A stretch of 64,000 bases of DNA from NCBI RefSeq assembly GCF_024227435.1, contig NZ_CP100445.1:1116001-1180000 (forward strand), written 5' to 3'. The position numbers and the translations under genes are program-made. Below are positions 8,166 through 16,294 of the stretch, in pieces. Every line of letters begins with the position of its first letter. Position 1 is the stretch's first letter. The notes beneath the pieces were generated by a model. That model was not told where the DNA came from. It was given only the letters and a program-made list of their open reading frames with translations, and ran no database searches. The DNA comes from Natrinema caseinilyticum. GTDB taxonomy: Archaea > Halobacteriota > Halobacteria > Halobacteriales > Natrialbaceae.

Positions 8166-10253
8166 TCAGGAAAGCGTCACAGGACCGATTCCGTCGTTCC
8201 AGTGCAATTCGCCGTCGACGACGAACGGCAGTTCCGTCCACGTGAAATACTCGTCGAGCGACTCCCGGGTAACCTCCGAAGACGGTGTCCGCCCCGGGCT
8301 GAGATGACGATCGTTCACCGTGTGAAGGGTCGATTCGGTCGCGGTACCGAGTTTGAATTCTTTCGTCGAATACGACCGCAGCGCGAAGTCGATTTCGTCG
8401 TCGGTTCGCTCGAGTTCGATGATCGCGGGGGCACCGCCGTCCGTCTGGGCGATATCCGTCGACCCGTCGCCGACGATGAGATACTGATCGCTGAGCCCCG
8501 CGTTCGTGCGGGCGATCTCGAGTGCGCCCCGCAGTGGGAAGCCGCGGTTGAGCAGTCTGGCCATCGTCTGGCCGGCCGTCACGGCGTTTTCGTTGATGAC
8601 GTCGGCGTACGTGCTGACGCCGCCGAAGGCGCCGCGGCGGGTGAGTGCGAGCCCCTGTTCGTAGGAGCGACACGCGTTGAGAAAGAAGACGCCGAGGTCG
8701 ACCGACTCGAGGGTGCGGACGTCGAGGTCGTCGTCGGAACAGCGGATCCCGTCTTCGGTCGCGTGGCCGATGTAGTGGAAGAAGTCGTAGCCGCCGTCGG
8801 AGAGCAGGGTGGCGAGCCGGGTCGTATCGATGCCGAACTCGGAGTGGATTTCGAACGGCAACAGGTCTCGGTTGCCGTAGGTTTCGTCGAGGAGGTCGTG
8901 TTCGCCGATCATGCGGGCGTCGTTACAGACGAGCAAGATCTCGATCGACTCCTCGGGCTCCCTGTGATCGAGCTGGTTCTGATACGCCTCGAGCGTCGCC
9001 TTCGAGGCCTGTTGTGGGATGGCGTCGCCGAACCAGGCGTGTTCGACGGATTCGTCCGTCACCGACGGGACGACGAACGCCGACTCGTCTTGCAGCGACG
9101 AGGTGGACCGAACCGTCGTCGAGCGGACGGTCGACGTCGAGCGGACCAGACCCGAACTCGCGGTCGCCGGTTGCGGGGGCGTTTCCGGCGGTCGACCGCT
9201 CGTGTCGCGGACGATTCCGAGTTCGTTGACGATGAACGGAAGGAGCGTGGCGCTCTCCGGCGTCGACGGAACGTGGGCGGTCAGCGGCCATCGCGGGATG
9301 TACGGCTCGATCGTTTCGAACGGGACCTCGAGGTACCGTTCGAGGCGCCGAGGGAGCGACAGGTCGTACGTCTCCGCGAGATCGAACGGCAAGTCGTCTT
9401 CCAGTGCGGTCCGTTCGATGAGTTCGTACTGGAAGACTCCCTCCGTCCGAGTGAGACAGTCGAGCAAGAAGAATCGCTTCAGGAGGGTCGCGATCTCGTC
9501 TTCGAACGGCCGGTCGGTCGAGAGCGAGTGGTCGAACTGCGGCGTCTCGAGCAGCGGCTCGCTCCCCGGACGGATCGTCGCCCCCAGGAAGAACGCGAGC
9601 GGCGCGGCCTGGTAGAGCGACGAGAACTCCGGCGGAACGGTGAGCGCGATGTCGCCGTCGGGGAGGTCGACGGCGTCCGGAACGTCGAAGCGATCGCCGA
9701 GTTCGATCAACGGCGGATGGCCCCGCAGGGTCGGCCACGTCCGCTCTGCCGTGTCCGTTTTCAGCGCCGACGGGAGCGCGGCGACGGCCTCCATGACGGA
9801 CTCGATATCGGGGGGCGTGGTTATCGTCCCCACCGGCTGGTCGTGCGGTGACCGCGCGCCGAGTTCGATCGCCGTCTCCCGATCGGTACTGATCTGGATC
9901 GACGTCAGGCCGATGTCGATCGTTCCGGCCGCGTCGATTCGACAGTAGAGTTTGATCGGGCCGCTCAGACCGACGAACTGGGGCCGATCCTCGAGCCGGG
10001 TCGTTTCGCCGGCGTCGAAGTTCGCTTCCGTTCGCCCGGTCTCGTCGTGGACGGTGACCGAATACAACTGACTGAACGAGAGGGCGTCGGTCTCGAGCCG
10101 GCAGGTTCGGTCGACCGGGAAGCAAAACTGCTCCGGATCGATGGAATCGAACGATACCGTCCCGGACGCTCCGATTTGCAGACGGCGTTGCTCGATCGAA
10201 TCGTACACCTCGATCCCGGTCGGGTCGGTTGTTTCCGTGAACGCGATCGTCAT
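8166..10253 (-). CDS. CHAT-domain (caspase-like) protease
   Basis: A 695-residue protein with a C-terminal CHAT domain, the clan of caspases and separase, which cuts proteins after a trigger. The catalytic dyad is visible: His in FFHYIGHATED (H493/H497) and Cys in FFLNACRSY (C528), inside an alternating strand-helix region from about residue 435 to 600. Residues 1-350 are of unknown fold, beginning with a beta-rich part. A Ser/Thr/Arg-rich linker (about 350-400) contains STSTVRSTTVRSTSSL. The last 90 residues form another small domain. The gene lies 61 bases behind the AAA gene and has its own TATA-like box. Such proteases often act with a sensor ATPase in defence or cell-death modules; that role here is inference. 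Confidence 0.88.
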   Translation of the reverse strand: MTIAFTETTDPTGIEVYDSIEQRRLQIGASGTVSFDSIDPEQFCFPVDRTCRLETDALSFSQLYSVTVHDETGRTEANFDAGETTRLEDRPQFVGLSGPIKLYCRIDAAGTIDIGLTSIQISTDRETAIELGARSPHDQPVGTITTPPDIESVMEAVAALPSALKTDTAERTWPTLRGHPPLIELGDRFDVPDAVDLPDGDIALTVPPEFSSLYQAAPLAFFLGATIRPGSEPLLETPQFDHSLSTDRPFEDEIATLLKRFFLLDCLTRTEGVFQYELIERTALEDDLPFDLAETYDLSLPRRLERYLEVPFETIEPYIPRWPLTAHVPSTPESATLLPFIVNELGIVRDTSGRPPETPPQPATASSGLVRSTSTVRSTTVRSTSSLQDESAFVVPSVTDESVEHAWFGDAIPQQASKATLEAYQNQLDHREPEESIEILLVCNDARMIGEHDLLDETYGNRDLLPFEIHSEFGIDTTRLATLLSDGGYDFFHYIGHATEDGIRCSDDDLDVRTLESVDLGVFFLNACRSYEQGLALTRRGAFGGVSTYADVINENAVTAGQTMARLLNRGFPLRGALEIARTNAGLSDQYLIVGDGSTDIAQTDGGAPAIIELERTDDEIDFALRSYSTKEFKLGTATESTLHTVNDRHLSPGRTPSSEVTRESLDEYFTWTELPFVVDGELHWNDGIGPVTLS

Positions 10254-10284
10254 ATGTCACCCGCTGGTGGCGAAACCATTCGGG

Positions 10285-10312
10285 CGCATGCTCAAAAAGT
10301 ATTGTATCAAAC
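10285..10312 (-). promoter_or_regulatory. Candidate promoter of the CHAT gene
   Basis: Read on the minus strand, TTGATACAATACTTTTTGAG (10291-10310) is a clear AT-rich TATA-like element about 40 bases before ATG 10253. GGGTGACAT just before the ATG contains a GGTGA-type ribosome site. The CHAT gene can therefore be expressed apart from the glp genes upstream. Confidence 0.45.
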
Positions 10313-10314
10313 GG

Positions 10315-11490
10315 TTAGGTTCCCCCATCGCCGTCGGTGACAGCCGTCGCCGTAAGCGATCGGAACGCGATCGTCGGAAACCGGGGTTCGACCGTGCTCG
10401 GCTGGCGACCACCGGTTCCGTCCGTCGGTAGCGGTACCCGCTCGATGATGCCTTCGTCCGCGAGTTCGTACAGGAAGCGCTTGACCGTCCCGGCGGTGAG
10501 CGACGATCGATCCGCGATTTCGGCCGCGATCTCGCGAATCGGTCGGTCCGCGGCGTCGATGCCGCTGAGCGTGACCAGCACCCGCTGGCGAGTCTCGGGC
10601 AACGCGAGCGGCCGTCCGACGTGGACGCCGTCGGCGGGGACGTCGGCCCGGGCCGCCTCGAGGTGGACGGGTTCGATCCGATCCGCGCCGTCCTCGGTCG
10701 CGAGGATCGCGGCTCCGAACAGCGCCGCGAGCGCGTCGTGGGCGTTTCCGTCGGCCCACGCGGCGAGGTCCCTGACGTCGCCGTGATCGAGCGCGCCGGC
10801 CGCGAGTCCGTTCGACGCGCGGTCTGTGATCACGTCGACGAGTTCGTGGTCGCGGTAGGCCGGAACGGTGACGGTCGGCCCCTGCTGATCGGCCGGTTCG
10901 CGTTGCCCGACGGTGACGGTGGCGACGCTGTCGGCGACCGGCTCGAGCAACTCCCGGATGCGATCAGCACCGAGCGTCTCGGGTTCGTCGTGGTGGTCGA
11001 TCGCGACGACCGCGCGCCGGTCCGGGCGGGCGAGCCTATCACACAGGCGCTCGCGGAGTTCCTCGGTGCCGACACCGCTTTCGGGGATTCGATCGCTCGA
11101 GATCCCGTCGAGAACGGCCCGGTAGAAGGCGAACGGGCTCTCGACCTGCCGGCCGTCGACGACGACGAACCACGTCACCGGGTCGGCGCTTCCGGCGCGC
11201 GTCGTCGTGCCGATCGCCCGGTTCGAGCCGCCGAACTGGTCGTTCAACGCGTCGAACAGCGCGGTCACGATGGCGGACGTCCCCGACCCGGGCGGGCCAA
11301 CGACGGCGACTGGCGGGGGCAACTCGCCGTCGAAGACGGGTTCGAGCGCGTCCAGTAACTGCTCGAGGACGGGGCCGCGTCCGACCGGTTCCGGCCGATG
11401 GACGACCGGGCTGAGGTAGTCCCGGTCGACGATGACGCGTCCGTTCTGCCGGGCGGACCGCCGTCGAGCGATGCGCTCCCCGAGGTCCAT
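10315..11490 (-). CDS. Orc1/Cdc6-like AAA protein with degenerate Walker A
   Basis: A 391-residue protein with the plan of Orc1/Cdc6 and related STAND-like ATPases: AAA core (about 35-270) and a C-terminal winged helix (about 295-370; REIAAEIADRSSLTAGTVKR). The first segment YLSPVVHRPEPVGRGPVLEQ matches the Cdc6 entry sequence, where a receptor-like arginine region precedes the P-loop. The P-loop reads GPPGSGTSAI, with Thr instead of the catalytic Lys at position 71. The Walker B region is VVAIDHHDEPE, lacking the usual DE pair. It may therefore bind nucleotide weakly or not at all. ATG 11490 overlaps the TAA of glpC by one base, so it is co-translated with the glycerol operon. It is probably not a replication initiator, since no origin-like repeats flank it. 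Confidence 0.75.
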   Translation of the reverse strand: MDLGERIARRRSARQNGRVIVDRDYLSPVVHRPEPVGRGPVLEQLLDALEPVFDGELPPPVAVVGPPGSGTSAIVTALFDALNDQFGGSNRAIGTTTRAGSADPVTWFVVVDGRQVESPFAFYRAVLDGISSDRIPESGVGTEELRERLCDRLARPDRRAVVAIDHHDEPETLGADRIRELLEPVADSVATVTVGQREPADQQGPTVTVPAYRDHELVDVITDRASNGLAAGALDHGDVRDLAAWADGNAHDALAALFGAAILATEDGADRIEPVHLEAARADVPADGVHVGRPLALPETRQRVLVTLSGIDAADRPIREIAAEIADRSSLTAGTVKRFLYELADEGIIERVPLPTDGTGGRQPSTVEPRFPTIAFRSLTATAVTDGDGGT

Positions 11491-12941
11491 TACTGCGTGC
11501 GACCCTCCGTTTCCGTCCCGACGAGCGCCGCGTCGAGAACCTCGAGGGTGTGCGTTATCTCGTAGCCGGTTCCGTGTTCCATCTGCATCGAGCAGGTCGG
11601 ACACTCCGTGAGTCCGGTGTCGGCGTTCGCGTCGGCCATGTGCTCGAACATTTCCGCGCCGATTTTCATGGATGTGTCGTAATTCTCGGCCTTCCAGCCA
11701 TACGTGCCGGAAATCCCCGAACAGGAGTCGCCGACGTCGTGGGCCTCGACGCCGTCGATGCGCGAGAGCAGTTCGATCGTCTGACCGTCGAGACCCTGAT
11801 TCCTGGCGTGACAGGGCGCGTGGTAGGCAAAGGACAGATCGTCCTCGACGGTCGACCCCTCGAGTTCGGCCTCCAGGTCCTCGTGGACCCGGAGGTACTC
11901 GACGGCGTCCCAGGTGTTCGCGGCGACGTCCTCGATTCCCGCGAGGTCGAACAGTTCCGGATACTCCTGGCGGAGCGACATCGAACACGAACTACAGGAG
12001 GCGACGATGTCCGCGCCGTCCTCGAGCGCCGCGGCGAGTTCGCGGACGTTGGTCTCGGCCGAGCGCCGGGCGTCGTCTATCATCCCGTTCGCGAACATCG
12101 GGGTTCCCGAACAGTGCTGGTCGGGAACCACGATCTCGTAGCCGAAGTGTTCGTAGACCCGGACCAGCGACTTCGCCACCTCGGGCGTGTTGTAGTTCGA
12201 GTAGCAGCCGTGGAAGTAGGCGATCCGCTTCGGTTCGGTTCGGTCCGATGTGCCACCGCGGGATGCGCTCGAATCCTGGTCCCGCCGTGCTCGCGGGTCC
12301 TCCGCTCGCAGTTTCGAGGTGGCGTCGCCACCTCGCCTTTCTCGCGCCTCCTGCGCTCGTTTTCTCGAGGCGGCGGCGCCACCTCGCTTGTCCCACCACT
12401 CGCGGAACGTCTCGGTCGCGAACGAGGGGAACTCCCGCTCGCTCGTGATCCCGAGCAGTTTTTCGCCGAGCCACTGCGTCGCGGACAGGCCCATCACGAA
12501 GTTCGTCGTCCGGGGGAACATCGAGCCGAGCGGCGCGAGTCGCCGGTAGTTCGCCAGGATGCGGTTTCGAACGTACTCCCTGGAGAACGTGTCCATCCGT
12601 TCGTCGACGTACTCCCCGCGGGCGGTGTTGTGCATCTGCGAGAGCGGGACGTCGGACGGACAGGCGCTATCGCAGCGCATGCAGTTCGAGCACTTCATCA
12701 CCGAGTCGTCGACGTCGTGGTCGTCCTGGCGTTTGAGCCGCCACTGCTCTGGCCCCTGGAACTTCGGTCCCGGGAACTCGTCGTCGACCTCGGCGACGGG
12801 GCAGTTGGTGTCGCAGGTCGAGCACTTGTAGCAGTTGTCCGCGCCCGGGCGGAGGTCCATCTCCTCGGCCTCCGGAAAGACCTGAATCGGTTCGAAATCG
12901 TCGCCTGTACCGCCCTCTGTCGGCCGTTCTGCGTCACTCAT
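11490..12941 (-). CDS. glpC: Anaerobic glycerol-3-phosphate dehydrogenase subunit C
   Basis: Iron-sulfur subunit that passes electrons from the GlpAB flavoprotein to the membrane quinone pool. Two ferredoxin-type 4Fe-4S sites are seen, CYKCSTCDTNCPVA (near residue 38) and CSNCMRCDSACPSDVP (near 85), followed by two CCG-type domains (FHGCYSN..., HAPCHARNQG..., CSGISGTYG). Between about residues 190 and 245 lies a charged Arg/Ala/Asp-rich insertion encoded by palindromic DNA, absent from the usual subunit. Length is 483 residues, somewhat long for that reason. It follows glpB by 40 bases and overlaps the AAA gene. Confidence 0.93.
   Translation of the reverse strand: MSDAERPTEGGTGDDFEPIQVFPEAEEMDLRPGADNCYKCSTCDTNCPVAEVDDEFPGPKFQGPEQWRLKRQDDHDVDDSVMKCSNCMRCDSACPSDVPLSQMHNTARGEYVDERMDTFSREYVRNRILANYRRLAPLGSMFPRTTNFVMGLSATQWLGEKLLGITSEREFPSFATETFREWWDKRGGAAASRKRAQEARERRGGDATSKLRAEDPRARRDQDSSASRGGTSDRTEPKRIAYFHGCYSNYNTPEVAKSLVRVYEHFGYEIVVPDQHCSGTPMFANGMIDDARRSAETNVRELAAALEDGADIVASCSSCSMSLRQEYPELFDLAGIEDVAANTWDAVEYLRVHEDLEAELEGSTVEDDLSFAYHAPCHARNQGLDGQTIELLSRIDGVEAHDVGDSCSGISGTYGWKAENYDTSMKIGAEMFEHMADANADTGLTECPTCSMQMEHGTGYEITHTLEVLDAALVGTETEGRTQ
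12240..12400. repeat. Palindromic repeats inside glpC
   Basis: CGAGGTGGCG-T-CGCCACCTCG is a perfect 10-base palindrome near 12316-12336. A near copy, CGAGGCGGCG-G-CGCCACCTCG, lies near 12367-12387. Each sits beside TCTCGCGCCTCCTGCGCTCG-like text. They encode the extra linker of GlpC and resemble intergenic repeat DNA that has entered a gene without breaking frame. Confidence 0.6.
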
Positions 12942-12981
12942 CGTATCACCTGGTTCAGTCGCGTTCCGTCGCTCGAGTCGC

Positions 12982-14274
12982 TCATCGGTCGTTCACCTCC
13001 GCGCCGGCGCCGCGACCGGCGACGGAGCCCGTCGCGAGCGAGACGCCGGCCCCGGATTTCTCGGCCGCGAAGTCGTAGCCGCCCACGATCGCACCCGCCG
13101 CGCGCAGGTTCGCAAATTCCGGGTCGCCGGTCGCGTCGAGCGGGCGGAGGTCGCGATCGACCGGCAGGCCGAACTTCGCGTACGGCTGGTCGCCGAAGGC
13201 GTCGTCGACGAACCAGTCGTAGCGGTCCGCCGGGTGCGGGACGTGGCAATCGAAGATCGGTTCGAACACCCGTTCGCGATCCGACCGGACGCCCTTGCCG
13301 ACCAGTCCGCCCGTCGCGAGTACGTACTGGTCGGCGCGGTGGGGAACGTCGGTTCCGTTGCGATCGACGACGACGCGATCGATCCGTCCGGCTCCCTCGG
13401 CGTCGGGTTCGTAGTCGACCACCGGCACGCCGGTCGTCACCCGGACGCCGGCGTCGGAGAGCGCGTCGTAGAGCAGTTCCTCGAGTCGCACTCCGGGCAG
13501 GCTCGGGGGCCCCATCGGGACCTCGAAGACCTCGGCGCCGAGTCGGTCCGCGAGGTCGGCTCTCACCTCGTCCGCGCGTTCGTCGCCGAGGACCGCCGGG
13601 AAACCGACGCGAGACGCGCCCGCGACGTGCGGTTCGACCGTCGCGGCCAGCGCCTCGCGCGCGCCTGACCCGCCCGCCGCGCTCACCCGTTCGTCGCGGT
13701 CGAGCAGGTGTGCGTACCGCGTGAGCTTCGCGTCGTCGCGGGCGAGGCCGGGGAACCGGACGGTGACCCCCCGGACCGCGAAGGGGACGCCGGCGGACTC
13801 GAGGTGGGCCGCCGAAAGCGGGGCGTCGAAATCCGGCAGCGTCTCGAAGCCGACGAGAAGCGCGTCGCGGTCGTCGCTCGCGAGTCCGGCCGCGGTCGCG
13901 GTCGGGTACCTCGCGGTCGGCTTGACGGTGCCGCCGAACGTCATCACCAGCGCGTTCGACTCCGTCCCCGCTCCCGCGTAGGCGTCGCCAGCGATCGCAT
14001 CGAAGAAATCGAGGGCCTCGTGGACCGCGTCCGGCCCTACCCGCTCGTACGGGTGACCCCGCGGAAGATCGGGAATCGCCGCGAACGGATCCGAGAGCGG
14101 ACCCTCTCCCGACGGCGTGTATCCCAGCACGTCGATGAGGCCGCTGGCGTGTCGGAGCGTGCTCTGTTTGGCTGACACCAGTCGGACCCGACCGCCCTGG
14201 TCCGCCGCAGCGAGCGCGGCGGTGGCGCCGGCGAGTCCGCCGCCGATGACGAGGACGTCGTCTTCGATCGCCAT
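12982..14274 (-). CDS. glpB: Anaerobic glycerol-3-phosphate dehydrogenase subunit B
   Basis: FAD-binding subunit of 430 residues that works with GlpA and GlpC. The N-terminus MAIEDDVLVIGGGLAGATAA is the Rossmann dinucleotide motif with the GxGxxG spacing, followed by LVSAKQSTLRHASGLIDVLG, typical of GlpB. The C-terminal region has VLATGGLVGKGVRSDRE and AAGAIVGGYDFAAEKSGAGV, the second flavin-contact region. Its ATG at 14274 follows the stop codon of glpA with no spacer, so the two are translationally linked. Confidence 0.95.
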   Translation of the reverse strand: MAIEDDVLVIGGGLAGATAALAAADQGGRVRLVSAKQSTLRHASGLIDVLGYTPSGEGPLSDPFAAIPDLPRGHPYERVGPDAVHEALDFFDAIAGDAYAGAGTESNALVMTFGGTVKPTARYPTATAAGLASDDRDALLVGFETLPDFDAPLSAAHLESAGVPFAVRGVTVRFPGLARDDAKLTRYAHLLDRDERVSAAGGSGAREALAATVEPHVAGASRVGFPAVLGDERADEVRADLADRLGAEVFEVPMGPPSLPGVRLEELLYDALSDAGVRVTTGVPVVDYEPDAEGAGRIDRVVVDRNGTDVPHRADQYVLATGGLVGKGVRSDRERVFEPIFDCHVPHPADRYDWFVDDAFGDQPYAKFGLPVDRDLRPLDATGDPEFANLRAAGAIVGGYDFAAEKSGAGVSLATGSVAGRGAGAEVNDR

Positions 14275-15984
14275 TCAGGGAGTCCTCCCGGCGGGGTCGA
14301 TCCGATTGCTCTCGGCGCGGCCGTCGTCGAAGGCGCCGAAATCGATCTCCGCCGTCGCGTTCGCCGGATCGCGATCCCGGTTCATCGTTGTCGCGTGAAG
14401 CGCGTAGGTGAGCATCGCCTGCGAGAGCTGTTCGCCCCAGAGCGCGTGGCGCTGTCCCTTCCAGCGTTCCTGAAACAGCTCGTCGAGCGCGTCGTGGACC
14501 GTCTCCTCGTCGGAGGTGGGATGAAGTTCGTTGGCCATCGGTCCACAGCAGAATCCGCCCTGGCAGTTGCCCATCGAGGCCCGCGTGCGGATGCGAACCG
14601 CGTTGAGATCCGCCCCCGTCTGTGAAACCGCGTCCTGGATCTCCGCGCGCGTGACGCCTTCGCACTCGCAGACCACCGGGTTCGGCTCGTCGGTTTCGAG
14701 GACCTCCCGCGACCGACTTCCCAGCCGTTGCGTGCTCCGGCGGGCGATCGGCGACCGCAGGCCGAAGTCGTCCATCCCCCGCTCGAGGACCGCGAGGTTC
14801 TCGCTGCCCGGCAGGGGTTCGTCGGCCGTCGTACAGGACGTGGAGACGCCGAGCGCCTCGCAGACGTGATCCGAGATCTCCTCGGCCATCGCCCGGTAGG
14901 TGGTGAACTTGCCGCCGACGATACTCGACATCCCCGAGACGCCGTCGCGGTCGGCGTGATCGAGCAGAAAGAAATCCCGCGTGATGTCGGTCGGGTCCGT
15001 GGTACCGGTTCCGGGCGGCTCGTACAGCGGGCGCACGCCCCAGAACGAGCGGATGGTTCTGGCCTCCGCGAGGATCGGGACGAGTTCCGAGAGGGTGTCG
15101 ATCATCTGGTCCACTTCCCACTGCTCTTCGGGGTAGTCGTCCGGATCCGAGACCTCCTCGTCGGTCGTCCCGAGGATCGCCGTCGTCTCGTGGGGGACGA
15201 CGATGTCCGCGTCCCCCTTCGGCCGGCAGCGGTTGATGACCGTGTCGACCTGTCGGACGTTCATGATCGTCATCACGCCTTTGGAGGGCCGGACCTCGAT
15301 CTCGAGGTCGGCCATCGCCCCGATCCGGCCGGCCCACGCGCCGGTCGCGTTGACCACGTACTCGGCGGTGATCTCCTCGGTGGTTCCGGTCGCCTCGCTC
15401 GTCCGCGTTCCGGGGCCCGACCCGTGTCGGACCTCGACGCCGTAGATGTCGTCGCCGTCGCGCAGGAGGTCGATCACTTCGGCGCGAGTCTCGATGCGCG
15501 CGCCGTGGGATTCGGCGTCGATCGCGTTCGCGACGCAGAGCCTGAACGGATCGACCGCGCCGTCGGGGACCTCGATCGCCCGTTTCACGTCCGCGGCCAG
15601 ATAGGGTTCGATCTCGCGCGCCTGCGCGCCCGAGAGGACGCGGGCTGGGATCCCGCACGCCTCGCAGCCCGCGAGTTTCTCCCGGAAGTAATCGTCCGGG
15701 TCCTCGGGGCGCTGGACGAACAGACCGCCGGTCATCTCGACGCAGTGGCCGGCGATCTCTCGGAGGATCTCGTTTTCTTCGATACACTCCGTCGCGCTGG
15801 CCTGGTCGGACACGGCGTATCGACCGCCGCTGTGGAGGAGACCGTGCATCCGACCGGTCGTCCCGTCTGTGAGGGTGCCTCGCTCGACGAGCGTCACCTC
15901 GAGGCCGCGCATCGCCAGATCGCGGGCGATGCCACAACCGGTCGAGCCGCCGCCGAGCACGAGGACCTCGGTATCGCGTGCCAT
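14275..15984 (-). CDS. glpA: Anaerobic glycerol-3-phosphate dehydrogenase subunit A
   Basis: Catalytic flavoprotein subunit of 569 residues. It oxidises sn-glycerol 3-phosphate, made by GlpK, to dihydroxyacetone phosphate. The N-terminal FAD site is [18 protein letters not shown]. The family segments [17 protein letters not shown] and [16 protein letters not shown] are present. A C-terminal BFD-like Cys site reads [11 protein letters not shown] with [12 protein letters not shown] (about residues 435-490), binding a 2Fe-2S cluster. ATG 15984 is chosen over longer in-frame extensions, which run into the glpK promoter. It heads the operon glpA-glpB-glpC-AAA. Confidence 0.95.
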   Translation of the reverse strand: MARDTEVLVLGGGSTGCGIARDLAMRGLEVTLVERGTLTDGTTGRMHGLLHSGGRYAVSDQASATECIEENEILREIAGHCVEMTGGLFVQRPEDPDDYFREKLAGCEACGIPARVLSGAQAREIEPYLAADVKRAIEVPDGAVDPFRLCVANAIDAESHGARIETRAEVIDLLRDGDDIYGVEVRHGSGPGTRTSEATGTTEEITAEYVVNATGAWAGRIGAMADLEIEVRPSKGVMTIMNVRQVDTVINRCRPKGDADIVVPHETTAILGTTDEEVSDPDDYPEEQWEVDQMIDTLSELVPILAEARTIRSFWGVRPLYEPPGTGTTDPTDITRDFFLLDHADRDGVSGMSSIVGGKFTTYRAMAEEISDHVCEALGVSTSCTTADEPLPGSENLAVLERGMDDFGLRSPIARRSTQRLGSRSREVLETDEPNPVVCECEGVTRAEIQDAVSQTGADLNAVRIRTRASMGNCQGGFCCGPMANELHPTSDEETVHDALDELFQERWKGQRHALWGEQLSQAMLTYALHATTMNRDRDPANATAEIDFGAFDDGRAESNRIDPAGRTP

Positions 15985-16294
15985 TCCTTCACCGGACTCT
16001 ATGGGGAGCCTCACCTTTATTTTATCGGCGGTCGCCGAACGGGCATAACAATCGTCCAGTCTGCGTTGTGTCGCGAGCCGCGCGGAGATCGAAGTCACCG
16101 ACGGAACGATGACCGAATGTCCGACACAATGGATACTGCCGGATAGAGGTCCCGTTCCGGACCGCAATTCAATCATATTTATATAAAAATCCACATAGGT
16201 TCGATAACGTTTATAATGGTCGTACTTATTGTTTACCAGTAGCACGCGACCGTCAGTAAACGGTCGCGTCGCGATCATAATCGGGTGACAGTAA
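15985..16294. promoter_or_regulatory. Divergent glpA/glpK control region
   Basis: This 310-base gap separates two divergent glycerol operons. For glpA, CCTTTATTTTATCGG at 16014-16028 gives a TATA box on the minus strand about 30 bases before its ATG, so a leaderless message is likely. For glpK, TTTATAATGG at 16210-16219 is the nearest TATA box and GGGTGA at 16283-16288 is a ribosome site for GTG 16295. A further strongly AT-rich box lies at 16174-16192. In haloarchaea glp genes respond to glycerol and to the GlpR repressor; which site is used here is not visible. Confidence 0.55.
16245..16268. promoter_or_regulatory. 9-base inverted repeat in the glpK leader
   Basis: CGCGACCGT at 16245-16253 and ACGGTCGCG at 16260-16268 form a perfect inverted repeat with a six-base spacer. 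It lies 26 bases after the TATA box, at the expected transcription start of glpK, where a bound repressor or an RNA hairpin would act. Confidence 0.6.

Noticed and set aside
10315-11490. Replication origin next to the Orc1/Cdc6-like gene
   Set aside because: No long AT-rich element or repeated origin-recognition boxes are seen around it, the P-loop is degenerate, and the gene is part of the glycerol operon.
12938-15937. A 999-residue open frame on the minus strand across glpA and glpB
   Set aside because: It is Arg- and Gly-rich with no domain and lies in another frame of two clear enzymes; high GC suppresses stops in such frames.
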